Below the pieces are notes generated by a model. The model made no database searches. It saw only the letters and a program-made list of their open reading frames with translations, and had not been told where the DNA came from. Below, piece after piece: positions 24,770 to 34,200 of a stretch of 64,000 nt of DNA. A program made the position numbers and the translations under genes. This DNA is from Chloroflexota bacterium (GTDB lineage Bacteria > Chloroflexota > Anaerolineae > J102), in assembly GCA_029782215.1 (NCBI GenBank), contig JAKOVD010000098.1, positions 124,001 to 188,000 of the forward strand. Direction: 5' to 3'. Each line of letters begins with the position of its first letter. Position 1 is the stretch's first letter.

Positions 24770-25851
24770 TGATGTGTCGCCCGTGCGACCGGCAGGCCGC
24801 GAAAGGCGGCATAGCGCTTTGCCGCCGATCCAAAGGCGTATCTCTCAGCTTCGTTCATGGCCGCAAATGGACGGGGCGTCAGTTCCAAGGCGCCCCTGTT
24901 GAGCGCACGGTTCCAGGTCCCGACCATGACGCCGTCGAGCACCAGGGCCGGGCTGGCAATGCCGTTGCCCGCGCCCGGCAGCCTGGCGTGTTCTGGTCTG
25001 AGTACGGCGCTGCGGTCGCGATAGGCGACCAGGTACTCGTCCCAGACGGGGAGCAGGTGCACAGTGGGTGAACGCTCGGGCGCAGGCGTCGCCTCGGGAC
25101 TGAGCCAATAGGTCTGTCCCTCCCATGCGGCAGCGATGAGCTGTGGTTTGGCAAGCTCCAGGGCGGCGCGGGCGTCGGTGGTCGTGAGTCCCGACCACCA
25201 GGCGAAGTCCGCCAGCGTGGCCGGACCATGACTGCGGAAGTAACGCCTGGCCAGTTCGGCCAGGGCTTGCTCGCGGGCAAGAGGCGGAGCGGCGGGCGCC
25301 CATTCGTCGAGCAGGAAGATGGTTTGCTGCTTGCCCTGGCGCGGTCCCAGGCAGAGGAGTCCTTCCTGGCTGAGCTGCCAGAGGATATGATAACCGCGCT
25401 GGCGATCCGTGGGGATGTCCTGCGCTTCCAGCTCACGGTAGAGCGCGTCCCTGCTGAGGTGCCGGCCGCCTTCGAGCGCCGCAATGCAGCAATCGCGGCA
25501 GCGCGCCATTTCCGCCTCTGTGAACTCAAAGCGTTTGCGCAGACGACCAGCGTGGCTGGCCAGGACGCGGGGCGTGAGCAGTGCCAGCATCCAGCGCACG
25601 TCCGCCGCAGCCACCAGGTGCAGCGTGCCGCGCATCGGCCAGGTGCGGACGATCAGGCGATCGGCCAGGGCCCGTTCCACGGCACCTTCGGTGGCATCCT
25701 GCGTACGCAGCCCGACCGCCCAGAGCGCGGCGGGATAGTCCTGGGCCTGGACGGCTCCCAGCCACGCCACCACCTGGGCCGGCGCCAGGGGCTTGGGGCC
25801 GGCGATGTGCTGCTGCTGAAGACGCAGGTGGGCGATCTCGGAGTTGGGCAT
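24766..25851 (-). CDS. Winged-helix DNA-binding protein of the AlkZ/YcaQ (HTH_42) family
   Basis: A 361-aa protein. The first domain holds WLGAVQAQDYPAALWAVGLR, the AVQAQ segment corresponding to the QxQ/QxD catalytic motif of AlkZ/AlkX DNA glycosylases. WPMRGTLHLVAAADVRWML and WWSGLTTTDARAAL are further family signatures, and LDGVMVGTWNR lies near the C-terminus. AlkX-type enzymes unhook interstrand crosslinks or excise alkylated bases; others of the family are uncharacterised. I place the start at MPNSEIAHL (25851); the track extension to 26061 runs through repeat DNA. It overlaps the histidine kinase gene. Confidence 0.8.
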   Translation of the reverse strand: MPNSEIAHLRLQQQHIAGPKPLAPAQVVAWLGAVQAQDYPAALWAVGLRTQDATEGAVERALADRLIVRTWPMRGTLHLVAAADVRWMLALLTPRVLASHAGRLRKRFEFTEAEMARCRDCCIAALEGGRHLSRDALYRELEAQDIPTDRQRGYHILWQLSQEGLLCLGPRQGKQQTIFLLDEWAPAAPPLAREQALAELARRYFRSHGPATLADFAWWSGLTTTDARAALELAKPQLIAAAWEGQTYWLSPEATPAPERSPTVHLLPVWDEYLVAYRDRSAVLRPEHARLPGAGNGIASPALVLDGVMVGTWNRALNRGALELTPRPFAAMNEAERYAFGSAAKRYAAFRGLPVARATHQ

Positions 25852-25853
25852 GG

Positions 25854-25985
25854 CAGATGGCGGGTAGCAGGCGGCAGATAGCAGGTGGCGGGTGGCGGTT
25901 GCCTTCCGAGCACCGACCGTGAGGGAGGTGGCGGGGGGGGCAGATAGCAGGTGGCGGGTGCCTTCCGACCACCGACCGTGGGGGG
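25854..25985 (-). repeat. Two heptanucleotide repeat arrays with conserved flanks
   Basis: On the plus strand, units CAGATGG, CGGGTAG, CAGGCGG, CAGATAG, CAGGTGG, CGGGTGG run from 25854 to 25895, then a flank whose reverse complement reads CTCCCTCACGGTCGGTGCT. A second, shorter copy (CAGATAG, CAGGTGG, CGGGTG) with its own flank occupies 25941-25985. The first array begins 2 bp from the AlkZ-like start codon. Confidence 0.85.
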
Positions 25986-26070
25986 GCGGCGGCAGGGGGC
26001 TGGTTTCGGGACGCGGCTTCGCCGTGATGGGCTCAGGCCCGACGGGTCGCCTTCTCCGCAAGGACGGTGG

Positions 26071-26514
26071 TTAGGAGGCGGCGAGCGCGGCTTCCTCGCG
26101 GGCGGCGAGGCGGGCGCGGGCGGCGACGAGCAGGCGGTATTTGCGGGCTGCGGTGGCGGCGTCCCCGCGGGCAAGCGCCTTGGTGAGGTCTGCTTCCATC
26201 TCCACGATGTCCAGCCGGACGTAGTAGTCCAGCGTCTCCTTGAGATGGGCCAGCACGATCATGCCGGTGAGGATGGGGTGGTTGTGGGTGACGTTGGCAT
26301 CGGGGAAGGCAACCCCGTGTTCCAGCTCGACCTCCAGCCCCTGGCGGAAGTCCTCGACGCTGAGCTGTGCGGCTTCCCCACCCACAACCCCCTGGATGAT
26401 GGCGGCCTCCTCCAGGGGAACGCTTGCCTTCCTGAGCTGGGACCAGTCGCTGATCCCCAGCTCGCGGCACACGCGCTGGACTTCGGCCTGGGTGATGTAT
26501 TCGGGCAAATGCAT
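26071..26514 (-). CDS. DUF5661 family protein
   Basis: A 147-aa soluble, acidic, mostly helical protein. It contains EHGVAFPDANVTHNHPILTGMIVLAHLKE followed by DYYVRLDIVE, the usual DUF5661 core (EHG..NVT..P..TG.I..AHLKE..DYY.RL). The N-terminus has a short DNA-binding-like helix pair (ITQAEVQRVCRELGISD). The function of the family is unknown. The ATG at 26514 is preceded by a strong AAGGAGG. It is separated from the AlkZ-like gene by the repeat arrays. Confidence 0.75.
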   Translation of the reverse strand: MHLPEYITQAEVQRVCRELGISDWSQLRKASVPLEEAAIIQGVVGGEAAQLSVEDFRQGLEVELEHGVAFPDANVTHNHPILTGMIVLAHLKETLDYYVRLDIVEMEADLTKALARGDAATAARKYRLLVAARARLAAREEAALAAS

Positions 26515-26728
26515 GAGAACCTCCTTGCTACACGGATGAAAGGGTCAGGCGCCAACTCGCGGTCTGTGCGACGCTTGGATCACTCTGTGCGCCTGCGGCA
26601 TAATCCACATGGACGCGCAGGTTCGGCTTCCCTTTGGTCACACCGGCGCGCCTGCACCAAGCATACAGCAGCCCAGCCGGGCGGGCAAGGCTTTGCCCTG
26701 TCCCTGCCTTCCCCCTCAGTAAGCACAA

Positions 26729-28834
26729 ATGGTTGTCTCCACGATGGCAGACGTGTCCCGCCGAGTCCTTGTTCTCTTTCTCTGCCTGATCCTGGTGGCT
26801 GGCTGCCAGGCGGCGACGCCGGCGCTAATGCCTACGTCCCGCGGCCCGGCTGCCACCAGCACGCGGGCTGCGGCGGCGACGGCCACGAAGGCGCCGCCGC
26901 CCGCCGAAGGGGGGCAGCGGCTGCTGGTAATGCCAGAGGATGGCGTGGGACCGGTGCTGGACCTGATCCGCAGCGCCCGCCAGTCGATTCGCTTCAAGAT
27001 CTACCTGTTGACCTACCAGGACGCAATCACGGAACTGGTGCGGGCGGCAAACCGGGGTGTGGACGTGCGCGTGATCATCGAGAAGGACCCCACTGGCGGC
27101 GGCGAAAGCAACCAGGAATCCTACGATCTGCTCCGTAAGGGGGGCGTGGCGGTGAAGTGGGCGCCATCCGATCTCTACCGTCTGACGCACGAGAAGAGCC
27201 TGGTCGTCGACGACCGCACGGCCTTGGTGAGCACGTTCAACTACACCCGCAGTTCCTTCAACGGGAACCGCGAGTACGCGCTGCGCACCACGACCCAGGC
27301 CGAGGTGGCCGACATCGCCAGGGCCTTCGACGCCGACTGGAAAGGCGTGGCGTACAAGCCTGCCGCGACCTCCCTGGTGCTCAGTCCCGTGAACAGCCGC
27401 AGCCAGATCGAGCGTCTGATCGATGGCGCCAAGGAAACGCTGTGGCTCGAGCAGTCTAGCCTCCTGGATGATGCCATCACTGCACGGCTGGCGGCGGCAG
27501 CCCGGAGGGGCGTCGACGTGCGCTTCATCGGGCCGCTGCGGGAAGGGGAAGAGGACTTCTCTGAGGCCAACCTGAAGGAGCTGCTGGCGGCGGGAGCGAA
27601 AGTGGGGCGACTGCCCGATCCCCTCGTCCACGCCAAGGTAATCCTGGCCGACGGCCGCGCCGCCCTGGTCGGGTCCATCAACCTGACCTATTCCTCGCTC
27701 GACCTCAACCGCGAGCTGGGACTGGTCACGAGCGATGCAGGGGTGTTGAAGCGGTTGGGCGACGTGCTGGCGGCCGACTGGGGCAAGGTGCAGCCGCTGG
27801 CGCCGGTTGAAGCGGGCATTATCCCCTGGCAGCAGGCGGCCGACCACACCGGCAGCCGGGTGACGGTGGAGGGCGACATCGTCCGCACCCGGGACACCGG
27901 CAACGTCATCTATCTCAACTTCGACCAAAACTACCGCGGCAAGCTCAGCATCGTCATCTTCAGCAAGGATGCGGCCAGATTTCCACAGCCGCCCGCGCAG
28001 TACTTCCTCAACCAGCGGGTGCGGGTGACAGGCACCGTGAAGGAGTACCAGGGTGCGCCCGAGATCGTGGTCGACGACCCCGGGCAGATCGAGATCCTGG
28101 CGAAAGCAGGCAGCACGAACCGCGGCGTGACGGTCGCTGGCGCGCCCGCGGAGGGAACCACGGCGCCTCCTCCCGTGGTTGACTGGCAGCAGGCCGGAGA
28201 TTACGTCGGTCAGCGGGCGACGGTGACGGGAAAGGTGGTGCGAACTCACAACACGGGCAAGGTGACCTTCCTGAATTTCACCAATGACTGGCAGGGCACG
28301 TTCTCGGTCGTGATTTTCGCCTCGGACTACGACGAGTTCCCGGCGCCGCCCGCGTCGCTGTACAAGAACCAGGAGGTGCGGGTGACGGGCACGGTCAAGG
28401 AGTATGAGGGCGCACCGGAGATCATCGTCGAGTCGCCGGAGCAGATCGAGACGGAGGCAGCGACGCCCGGAGCTGATGCCAGAGCCAAGGCGACACCTGG
28501 GCCGGAACCTTCGCCCACGGTCCCCAGCCGTTCGTCTGCTCCTGCGGGCGTGACGCCCTGGCGCCAGGCGGGGGAGCGCGTGGGCAGCACGGCCACCATC
28601 GAAGGGGTCATCGTCTCCACCTATGACACAGGGAAGATCACCTTCCTGGACTTCAACCCTGCACACGACGGCTTTGTGGCCGTGGTTTTCGCCGAGGACT
28701 ACGGCGCCTTCCCGCAGCCGCCGGCGAAGCTGTACAAAGGCAAGAGGGTGTGGATCACCGGCGAGGTGACGGACTACAAGGGCACAGCGCAGATCGTGGT
28801 CCACAGCCCGGCGCAGGTCGAGGTGTTCGAGTGA
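26729..28834 (+). CDS. PLD-superfamily lipoprotein with three OB-like repeats
   Basis: A 701-aa exported protein. A signal peptide with lipobox LILVAGC is followed by a Thr/Ala/Pro linker. Two phospholipase D domains carry HKD motifs: THEKSLVVDD at about residue 152 and VHAKVILADGRAALVGSINLT at about 299. Three repeats of about 95 residues then start at about 364, 483 and 607, each with PWQQAxxxxGxxxTVxGxVVxT, LNF, VVIFxxD, FPxPPAxLYKNQxVxVTGTVKEYxGAPEIxV; these look like OB folds that could bind nucleic acid or polysaccharide. The PLD part is of the nuclease/cardiolipin-synthase-like type. The fusion is unusual. The start could also be the ATG at 26744. Confidence 0.8.
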   Translation: MVVSTMADVSRRVLVLFLCLILVAGCQAATPALMPTSRGPAATSTRAAAATATKAPPPAEGGQRLLVMPEDGVGPVLDLIRSARQSIRFKIYLLTYQDAITELVRAANRGVDVRVIIEKDPTGGGESNQESYDLLRKGGVAVKWAPSDLYRLTHEKSLVVDDRTALVSTFNYTRSSFNGNREYALRTTTQAEVADIARAFDADWKGVAYKPAATSLVLSPVNSRSQIERLIDGAKETLWLEQSSLLDDAITARLAAAARRGVDVRFIGPLREGEEDFSEANLKELLAAGAKVGRLPDPLVHAKVILADGRAALVGSINLTYSSLDLNRELGLVTSDAGVLKRLGDVLAADWGKVQPLAPVEAGIIPWQQAADHTGSRVTVEGDIVRTRDTGNVIYLNFDQNYRGKLSIVIFSKDAARFPQPPAQYFLNQRVRVTGTVKEYQGAPEIVVDDPGQIEILAKAGSTNRGVTVAGAPAEGTTAPPPVVDWQQAGDYVGQRATVTGKVVRTHNTGKVTFLNFTNDWQGTFSVVIFASDYDEFPAPPASLYKNQEVRVTGTVKEYEGAPEIIVESPEQIETEAATPGADARAKATPGPEPSPTVPSRSSAPAGVTPWRQAGERVGSTATIEGVIVSTYDTGKITFLDFNPAHDGFVAVVFAEDYGAFPQPPAKLYKGKRVWITGEVTDYKGTAQIVVHSPAQVEVFE

Positions 28835-28846
28835 GGGAGAAGTAGG

Positions 28847-30034
28847 GTGAGGGTGACGGGACGGGCAGGACTCGGCCGCAGCGTGTACGACGCCGTCGTG
28901 GTGGGCGCGGGCTACATCGGCTGCGCGGTCGCCTTCCACCTGGCAAGCGCAGGACTGCGGACGGCGCTTCTCGACCGCGGTGGTGTGGCGGCGGGCGCCT
29001 CACGGGCCAATTACGGCAACATCCAGGTCCAGGATGCCGAGCTGGGGCACAGCCTGGCCCTGGTCAAAGCAGGCTTCGCGCGCTTCGCCAGCCTGGAGGA
29101 ACGCCTGGACGCCTCGGTGGGCCTGCGTTCCCTCGGCGGGCTGCTGCTGATCGAGACCGAGGCCCAGTGGCGGCTGATGGCAGACCGGCTCCCAACCCTG
29201 CACGCCGCCGGCGTCGAGGCGGAGTTGGTCACGGCGGGGCAGCTCAAGGAGATCGAACCGCTGCTCGACACGTCCACGCTGTTGGGCGCGTGCTACCACC
29301 GCCACGAGGGCCAAGTCAATCCCTTCCGCCTGGTGTGGGCCTACGTGCAGCGCGGGCTGGAGGCGGGACTGGAGCTGGGCCTGGGCGTGGAGGTGCACGG
29401 CATCGACGTGGCAGGTGGACGGGTGCAGGGCGTGCGCACCAGCCAAGGAACGCTGGCCGCAAGCCTCGTCATCCTCTGCACCGGCGCCTGGACGCCTGCG
29501 CTCGGGCGCGATTTGGGCCGTGACTGGCAGATCCGGCACGTGCACGGGCAGGCCGTCGTCACCGAGGCAGTGGCCGGCCGGCTGCACAACCACATCGCGT
29601 CGGCAGCTTTCTTCGAGACCATGCATGGCGACGGTGAGACCAGCCAGGATGAGGCGGTGCTGGCGCTCTCGCAGACCGCTGAGGGACATTTTCTGCTGGG
29701 CGAAGCAGGCGCTCCCACCCGAAGGCTCGGCAGCGACGCTCGGGCAGGCGGGCAGGCGGCCATTGCCGGCCTGGCGGCGCGGTACTTCCCGGCGCTGCGC
29801 CAGGCTCGCGTCCTGCGGGGGTGGGCGGCGCCGGTGGCGTTCACCGGTGACGGGCTGCCCTATCTGGGGCCGGTCGACGGCATCGACGGGCTGGCGCTGG
29901 CGACGGCCTTTAAATCCACGGTCATCGTGACGCCCCTGGTGGGTGAGATGGTGGCGGCGTGGGCGCTCGGCGGCCAGGCCGAGCCCACTTGGGGCGCCTT
30001 TGCGCCGGAGCGCGAGGTGGCTCATGGGGGCTAA
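28847..30034 (+). CDS. FAD-dependent oxidoreductase of the DAO family (first of a pair)
   Basis: A 395-aa flavoenzyme. The FAD motif YDAVVVGAGYIGCAVAFHLA is near residue 14-33, followed by LLDRGGVAAGASRANYGNI. Strand ILCTGAWTPAL marks the second FAD region, and GLPYLGPVDGIDGLALATAF the C-terminal FAD contact. This resembles the glycine/D-amino-acid oxidase and opine/octopine dehydrogenase-subunit group. The GTG at 28847 has GGGAGA 6 nt upstream. It lies 12 bp after the PLD lipoprotein gene and overlaps the second FAD gene by 11 bp, so all three may share a transcript. Confidence 0.83.
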   Translation: MRVTGRAGLGRSVYDAVVVGAGYIGCAVAFHLASAGLRTALLDRGGVAAGASRANYGNIQVQDAELGHSLALVKAGFARFASLEERLDASVGLRSLGGLLLIETEAQWRLMADRLPTLHAAGVEAELVTAGQLKEIEPLLDTSTLLGACYHRHEGQVNPFRLVWAYVQRGLEAGLELGLGVEVHGIDVAGGRVQGVRTSQGTLAASLVILCTGAWTPALGRDLGRDWQIRHVHGQAVVTEAVAGRLHNHIASAAFFETMHGDGETSQDEAVLALSQTAEGHFLLGEAGAPTRRLGSDARAGGQAAIAGLAARYFPALRQARVLRGWAAPVAFTGDGLPYLGPVDGIDGLALATAFKSTVIVTPLVGEMVAAWALGGQAEPTWGAFAPEREVAHGG

Positions 30035-31199
30035 CACCGCTGACGTCCTCATCATTGGTGGCGGCTATGCCGGTCTGGCCCTTGCCTACCAGCTCGCCCG
30101 CCGCGGGAACGATGTCCTCCTGCTGGAAGCCAACGGCCTGGGCAGCGGCACCTCGGGCTGCAGCGCTGGACGGGCGCAGGTCGCCGAGAGCCATCGCGGC
30201 AGCCACATGAATGTGGTGCTGGCCGGACTGGCGCGACTGGAGGCCCTGGAAGAGGAGCTGGACTTCGGCTTCGAATGGCGGCGGCTGGGCAACCTCATGC
30301 TGATCGAGCGCGATGAGCACTGGCACTGGTGGCGCGACCAGGTGGCCTATCTGCAGGCTCACCAGGCGCAGGCGGAGATGCTGGACGCCGCCGCCCTGGC
30401 GGAGGCCGAGCCCCAACTGGATACCAGGCGTTTCCGCGGCGCTGCCTGGTGCCTGGAAGGGCATTTGAACCCGCTCAAGTTCTGCCAGGCATGGGCCGGG
30501 AGCGCCAGGCGCCTGGGGGCGCGGCTGTTGGCAGGTTCGCCGGTCACCGGGATCGAGGTGGTTGGCGGTCGCGTGCTGGCGGTGCAGACGCCGGCGGAAC
30601 GCTACTCGGCAGGGACGGTCTTGGCGACGGCCGGCGCCTGGACGGGCGAGCTGCTGCGGCTGGCGGGCGCCAGCCTGCCGGTGCGTTTCACCCATGCCGA
30701 AGCCTTTGTCAGCGAGCCGCTCCCGCCCCTCCTGCACAACCACATTGGACTGGCGGACTTCTACGACACAATTCACAACCAGGCGCGCGCCGTGTCAGTC
30801 GGGGTGGCGCAGCAGCAGAGCGGCGCCCTACTCGTCACCGAGGCCGTGGAGAAGACGCCGTCGATCCATCGCGCCAACAGCATCTGGGGTATTCCCGGCA
30901 TCGCCCGCGACCTGCTCGATCTGCTTCCGGGTTTGGCGGCGGTTCGAGCCGTGCGCGCCTGGGCGGCGCCGAGCCCTTTTCTGCCCGACGAACAGCCCGC
31001 TATCGGCTGGATGCCCGGCTTCACTAATCTCTTTGTGGCCACCTGTTTCCACCTCACGATCACGACCATTCCCGTGTTGAGCGAGTGGATGGCCGGGATG
31101 ATCCTGGGTGGGCCGCGCCCGGAGCTGCTGGCGGACTTTGACCCGGCGCGCTTCCAAACCGCCGCTCTTCCCGGCTGGGCCGGTCGCAAGGGGAAATGA
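30024..31199 (+). CDS. FAD-dependent oxidoreductase of the DAO family (second of a pair)
   Basis: A 391-aa paralogue-like flavoenzyme with ADVLIIGGGYAGLALAYQLARRG at the N-terminus, LEANGLGSGTSGCSAGRAQV, LATAGAWTGELLRLAG, and QPAIGWMPGFTNLFVATCF at the C-terminus. The start ATG overlaps the first gene's 3' end and is preceded by GAGGTGG. Tandem DAO-family subunits occur in opine oxidases and hydrogen-cyanide-synthase-like complexes, but the small [2Fe-2S] subunit usual in those is not next to it here. Substrate unknown. Confidence 0.83.
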   Translation: MGANTADVLIIGGGYAGLALAYQLARRGNDVLLLEANGLGSGTSGCSAGRAQVAESHRGSHMNVVLAGLARLEALEEELDFGFEWRRLGNLMLIERDEHWHWWRDQVAYLQAHQAQAEMLDAAALAEAEPQLDTRRFRGAAWCLEGHLNPLKFCQAWAGSARRLGARLLAGSPVTGIEVVGGRVLAVQTPAERYSAGTVLATAGAWTGELLRLAGASLPVRFTHAEAFVSEPLPPLLHNHIGLADFYDTIHNQARAVSVGVAQQQSGALLVTEAVEKTPSIHRANSIWGIPGIARDLLDLLPGLAAVRAVRAWAAPSPFLPDEQPAIGWMPGFTNLFVATCFHLTITTIPVLSEWMAGMILGGPRPELLADFDPARFQTAALPGWAGRKGK

Positions 31200-31256
31200 T
31201 ACGAAATGGCGGCTGAGCCTGGCGCTTCCTGATTCGTTCCACAGATGGCGCAGAGA

Positions 31257-31276
31257 GACACGAAGGCGTTCGTGTC
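31257..31276. terminator. Hairpin between converging genes
   Basis: GACACGAA-GGCG-TTCGTGTC forms a perfect 8-bp stem with a 4-nt loop. It lies between the plus-strand FAD gene stop and the minus-strand metalloprotease stop, so it could end transcription from both sides. No long T-run is present. Confidence 0.45.
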
Positions 31277-31298
31277 CCGGCGGCCACAGTCTCGCCCT

Positions 31299-34200
31299 TC
31301 ACCAGGCGCGTAACGTCAGGGGTAGATAGGTTTGCGGAAATGCCACGGTGATTTGCACCGTCGCCAGGCCCACCTGGCGATCGCTATCCGTCGCGGCCAG
31401 GGTGATGATGTGACGGCCGGGGGTAAGGTCATGCGCCGCCAGGGCCAGCAGACTTCCGCTTCCGAGCTGACCCTCCCGGTTCGACTCCCAGATCAGCGCC
31501 GTATCAGCCAGGTCGCCATCTTCAGGATCATAGGCATCTCCGGCGAGGATCAGGCTGTCGTCAAAGGCGAAGTTGGCGCCCTCCGTGGGCTGGAGGATGG
31601 CAGCCAGCGGGGCTCTGTCTAGCAAGGTGAAGGTGGCATCGGACTGGTCAGAGGCGGTGTTCACGCCGTCGCTGGCCAGCACCCTAACGAGCGCTCGCTC
31701 TGACCCGGCCAGCATCCTGGCATCAACGTTGTAGCTGGTCTCCTTGATCCCAGTAGCCAGAGTCAGCCAGGTCTCTCCGCCATCGGCGCTGAAGAGGAGG
31801 GCGTAGCTCAAGGGATCGCCGTCGGCGTCGCGGGCGCTCCAACGCGCGGTGAAGGAGTCCACTGCCACTACCTCGCCGCCGTTGGGATAGCTGACGTGCA
31901 GGGTCGGAGGGTGAGGGCTGACGCTGCGCGAGGCCAGTTCGCGCTCGCCTTGCCAGATGCTCACGCGCTCCGTATCAGGATGCCAGGGCACGAACTCGAA
32001 GATGTAGGCAGTCTCGGCCGAGGGCGCGCTGGCCGTCGTGCTCTGACAAGTCGCGCCCGGCTGCTGTTCGGGATGATCCATGACACGGGGCGTAAAGGGG
32101 TATTCGGCCAGCCGCGTTCCACTCCCATCGGCCAGGACAATACTGTAGGCGCCCGGCGTTCGCTCGACTGTGGCCTCCGCCTCAGACACGCGCAGGAAGG
32201 GATCCAGCACCACGGCGCCCGTTGCAGGGTCCAGCGTTCCTATCACCAGCAGCCGTTCCTGGGGGTCAGACTGCGCTGCGGCAGAGGCCGGTGGGTTGAT
32301 CATGTTGGCTCGCATCCGCTTGTAATGGAAGTCCGAGATCCACTCGTTGGCACAGTAGCTCATCATATCGGTCCACTTGGGGCCGTAGACCGCCAGGGTC
32401 TCGATGTTCAGGCCGTAGAAACGGTTGGGATCGTTCGCGGGTCCGCCGATCAGGGCCTTGGGGTAGGGATACGTGGCGCAGTGAGGGGAGGTGTCAGGCT
32501 TGCCTTCCTGAGTACTGCATGCGCCGGGATGGCAAAGCCCGTATTGGTGCCCGATTTCGTGGCCCGTGTACCAGTCGCCATAGGAGCCATCGGTGTCCCA
32601 CCCCCAGGTGCCCGCTCCGGTGGGCCCGGATGTGGTGCCGAAGCCACAGACACAACCCACCATGAAGTGGTTTGCCGGCGGCCCTTCGAAGACCAATCCA
32701 TAGTAGCGCGTGTCGGCAGTGGCCGTCTTGTTCGCTATGTCCAGCGTCTTGATGGTCGCCAACTGCTCGTCAACCGGACAGCAAGTGGGCAGACCCACGG
32801 TCTGCGTGTAGTTGGTAGTGGTCCAACTGCTGATAAAGCTGCCGACGGGATAGGCGGCGCGCAGCCACGACTGCACGTTGGCGTAGTCCAGATTGCGCGG
32901 TTCGTAGGGGACACCGTTGACGGTATATCGCATCCCCACCAGTCGCAGGCGCATGGTCGGAACGCTGCCGAAGTTGAGCCAGACGCTGTCCTGCAGCTCA
33001 CCGCTGCCGGGAAAGATCACCCCTCCCGGAGGCAGCACCCGCACAAAAAGCAGACCCGAGCCGACGCTGTACGGGCCGGGGATGACGAAGTTCAGCGTGT
33101 GGTCGAGGACGCCGCGGTCAGGTGAGGTCCGCGCCGTGACTACGCCGCCCGGGTTGATCGGGCTGAAGATGGGCCCCTGGCCGGTGTAGGGGAAGTACGC
33201 GTAGCCGTGCACGCCAGGCAGGTCGCCTTTTCCGTCAAGGACCTTCAGGTGCACCCGCACCACCGTCGTCTTGCCTGAGACCAGTGGCACGGAATTGCTC
33301 AGGTCTTGTATCGCCTGTGTGACTTCCATACCGGTAATAGCCACCTGCCGGCTGACCGGCGGGAGCGCCTGGGTGGGCGTGGCCGTGGGGGTCGCTGTCG
33401 GCACGGGCGTGGGAGTGTCAATCGGAGCACCGGATCCAAGGCTTAGGACCAGGCGCGGACAATAAGCGCCTTCGCGGCTGCTGAATGTCCGCGACCACCA
33501 GCTCGTCTCGGCGCCGCGCAGTTCCAGGCCGTTGTTGGGGATGCTGCCGTCGAGCCATCCCTGAACCAGCGCCTGCACATTCCAGTTCTTGTACCCCAGC
33601 GCTTGATCCAGCGCTGCCGAGCCAACGGGGGACGGATTGACTGAGGGTTGGTTGGACCAGGTCACACCGCCCTCGGACCACGAACCCGTCACCCGATAGA
33701 CCCCCGTCGTTACCTGCGCCACGCTGCCGCCCGCAGCGACCTGGTAGGCCTGAAACAAGGCGCTCTTCACCACCGCCGCGGCTGGGATCGCCGAGAGATC
33801 GAAGCGCACCAAAGCCCGGTGATGGAAGGAGTCGGGGCCGGTGCTGTAGGCCACCCGCACGGTGGGGTGGCTGCCCGTATTGCTGCCGTCCGTTTCCTGC
33901 AGGACGTAGGCATCTGCCACGGCGCACAGAGTGAGGTTGATCGGCGTCGGCGACGCCGTTGCCGTCGGCGTCGGTGTCGTCGTGGGCCGCCGCGTCGCCG
34001 TGGGTGTCATGGTCGGCCGGCGCGTCGATGTGACCGTCGGTGTCGGTGTGGGGGTCGGGCGGCGAGTGGCCGTCGCCGTGAGCGTCGGCGTCGGCGTTAT
34101 GGTGGGCCTGTGCGTCGTCGCCGTGGGCGTCGGCGTCATCGTCGCCCGGCGCGTTGCGGTGGCGGTCGCCGTCGGCGTTTGCGTCGGCGTCGGCGTGGGA

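Noticed and set aside
26825-28939. 704-aa minus-strand ORF opposite the PLD lipoprotein
   Set aside because: Its translation is low-complexity His/Arg/Val-rich with no domain, typical of an antisense shadow in GC-rich DNA. The plus strand has a signal peptide and HKD motifs.
33940-34200. Repetitive DNA that might be a CRISPR or satellite array
   Set aside because: It encodes the Thr/Pro/Arg linker of the secreted protease in frame. Repeats are irregular and there are no unique spacers.
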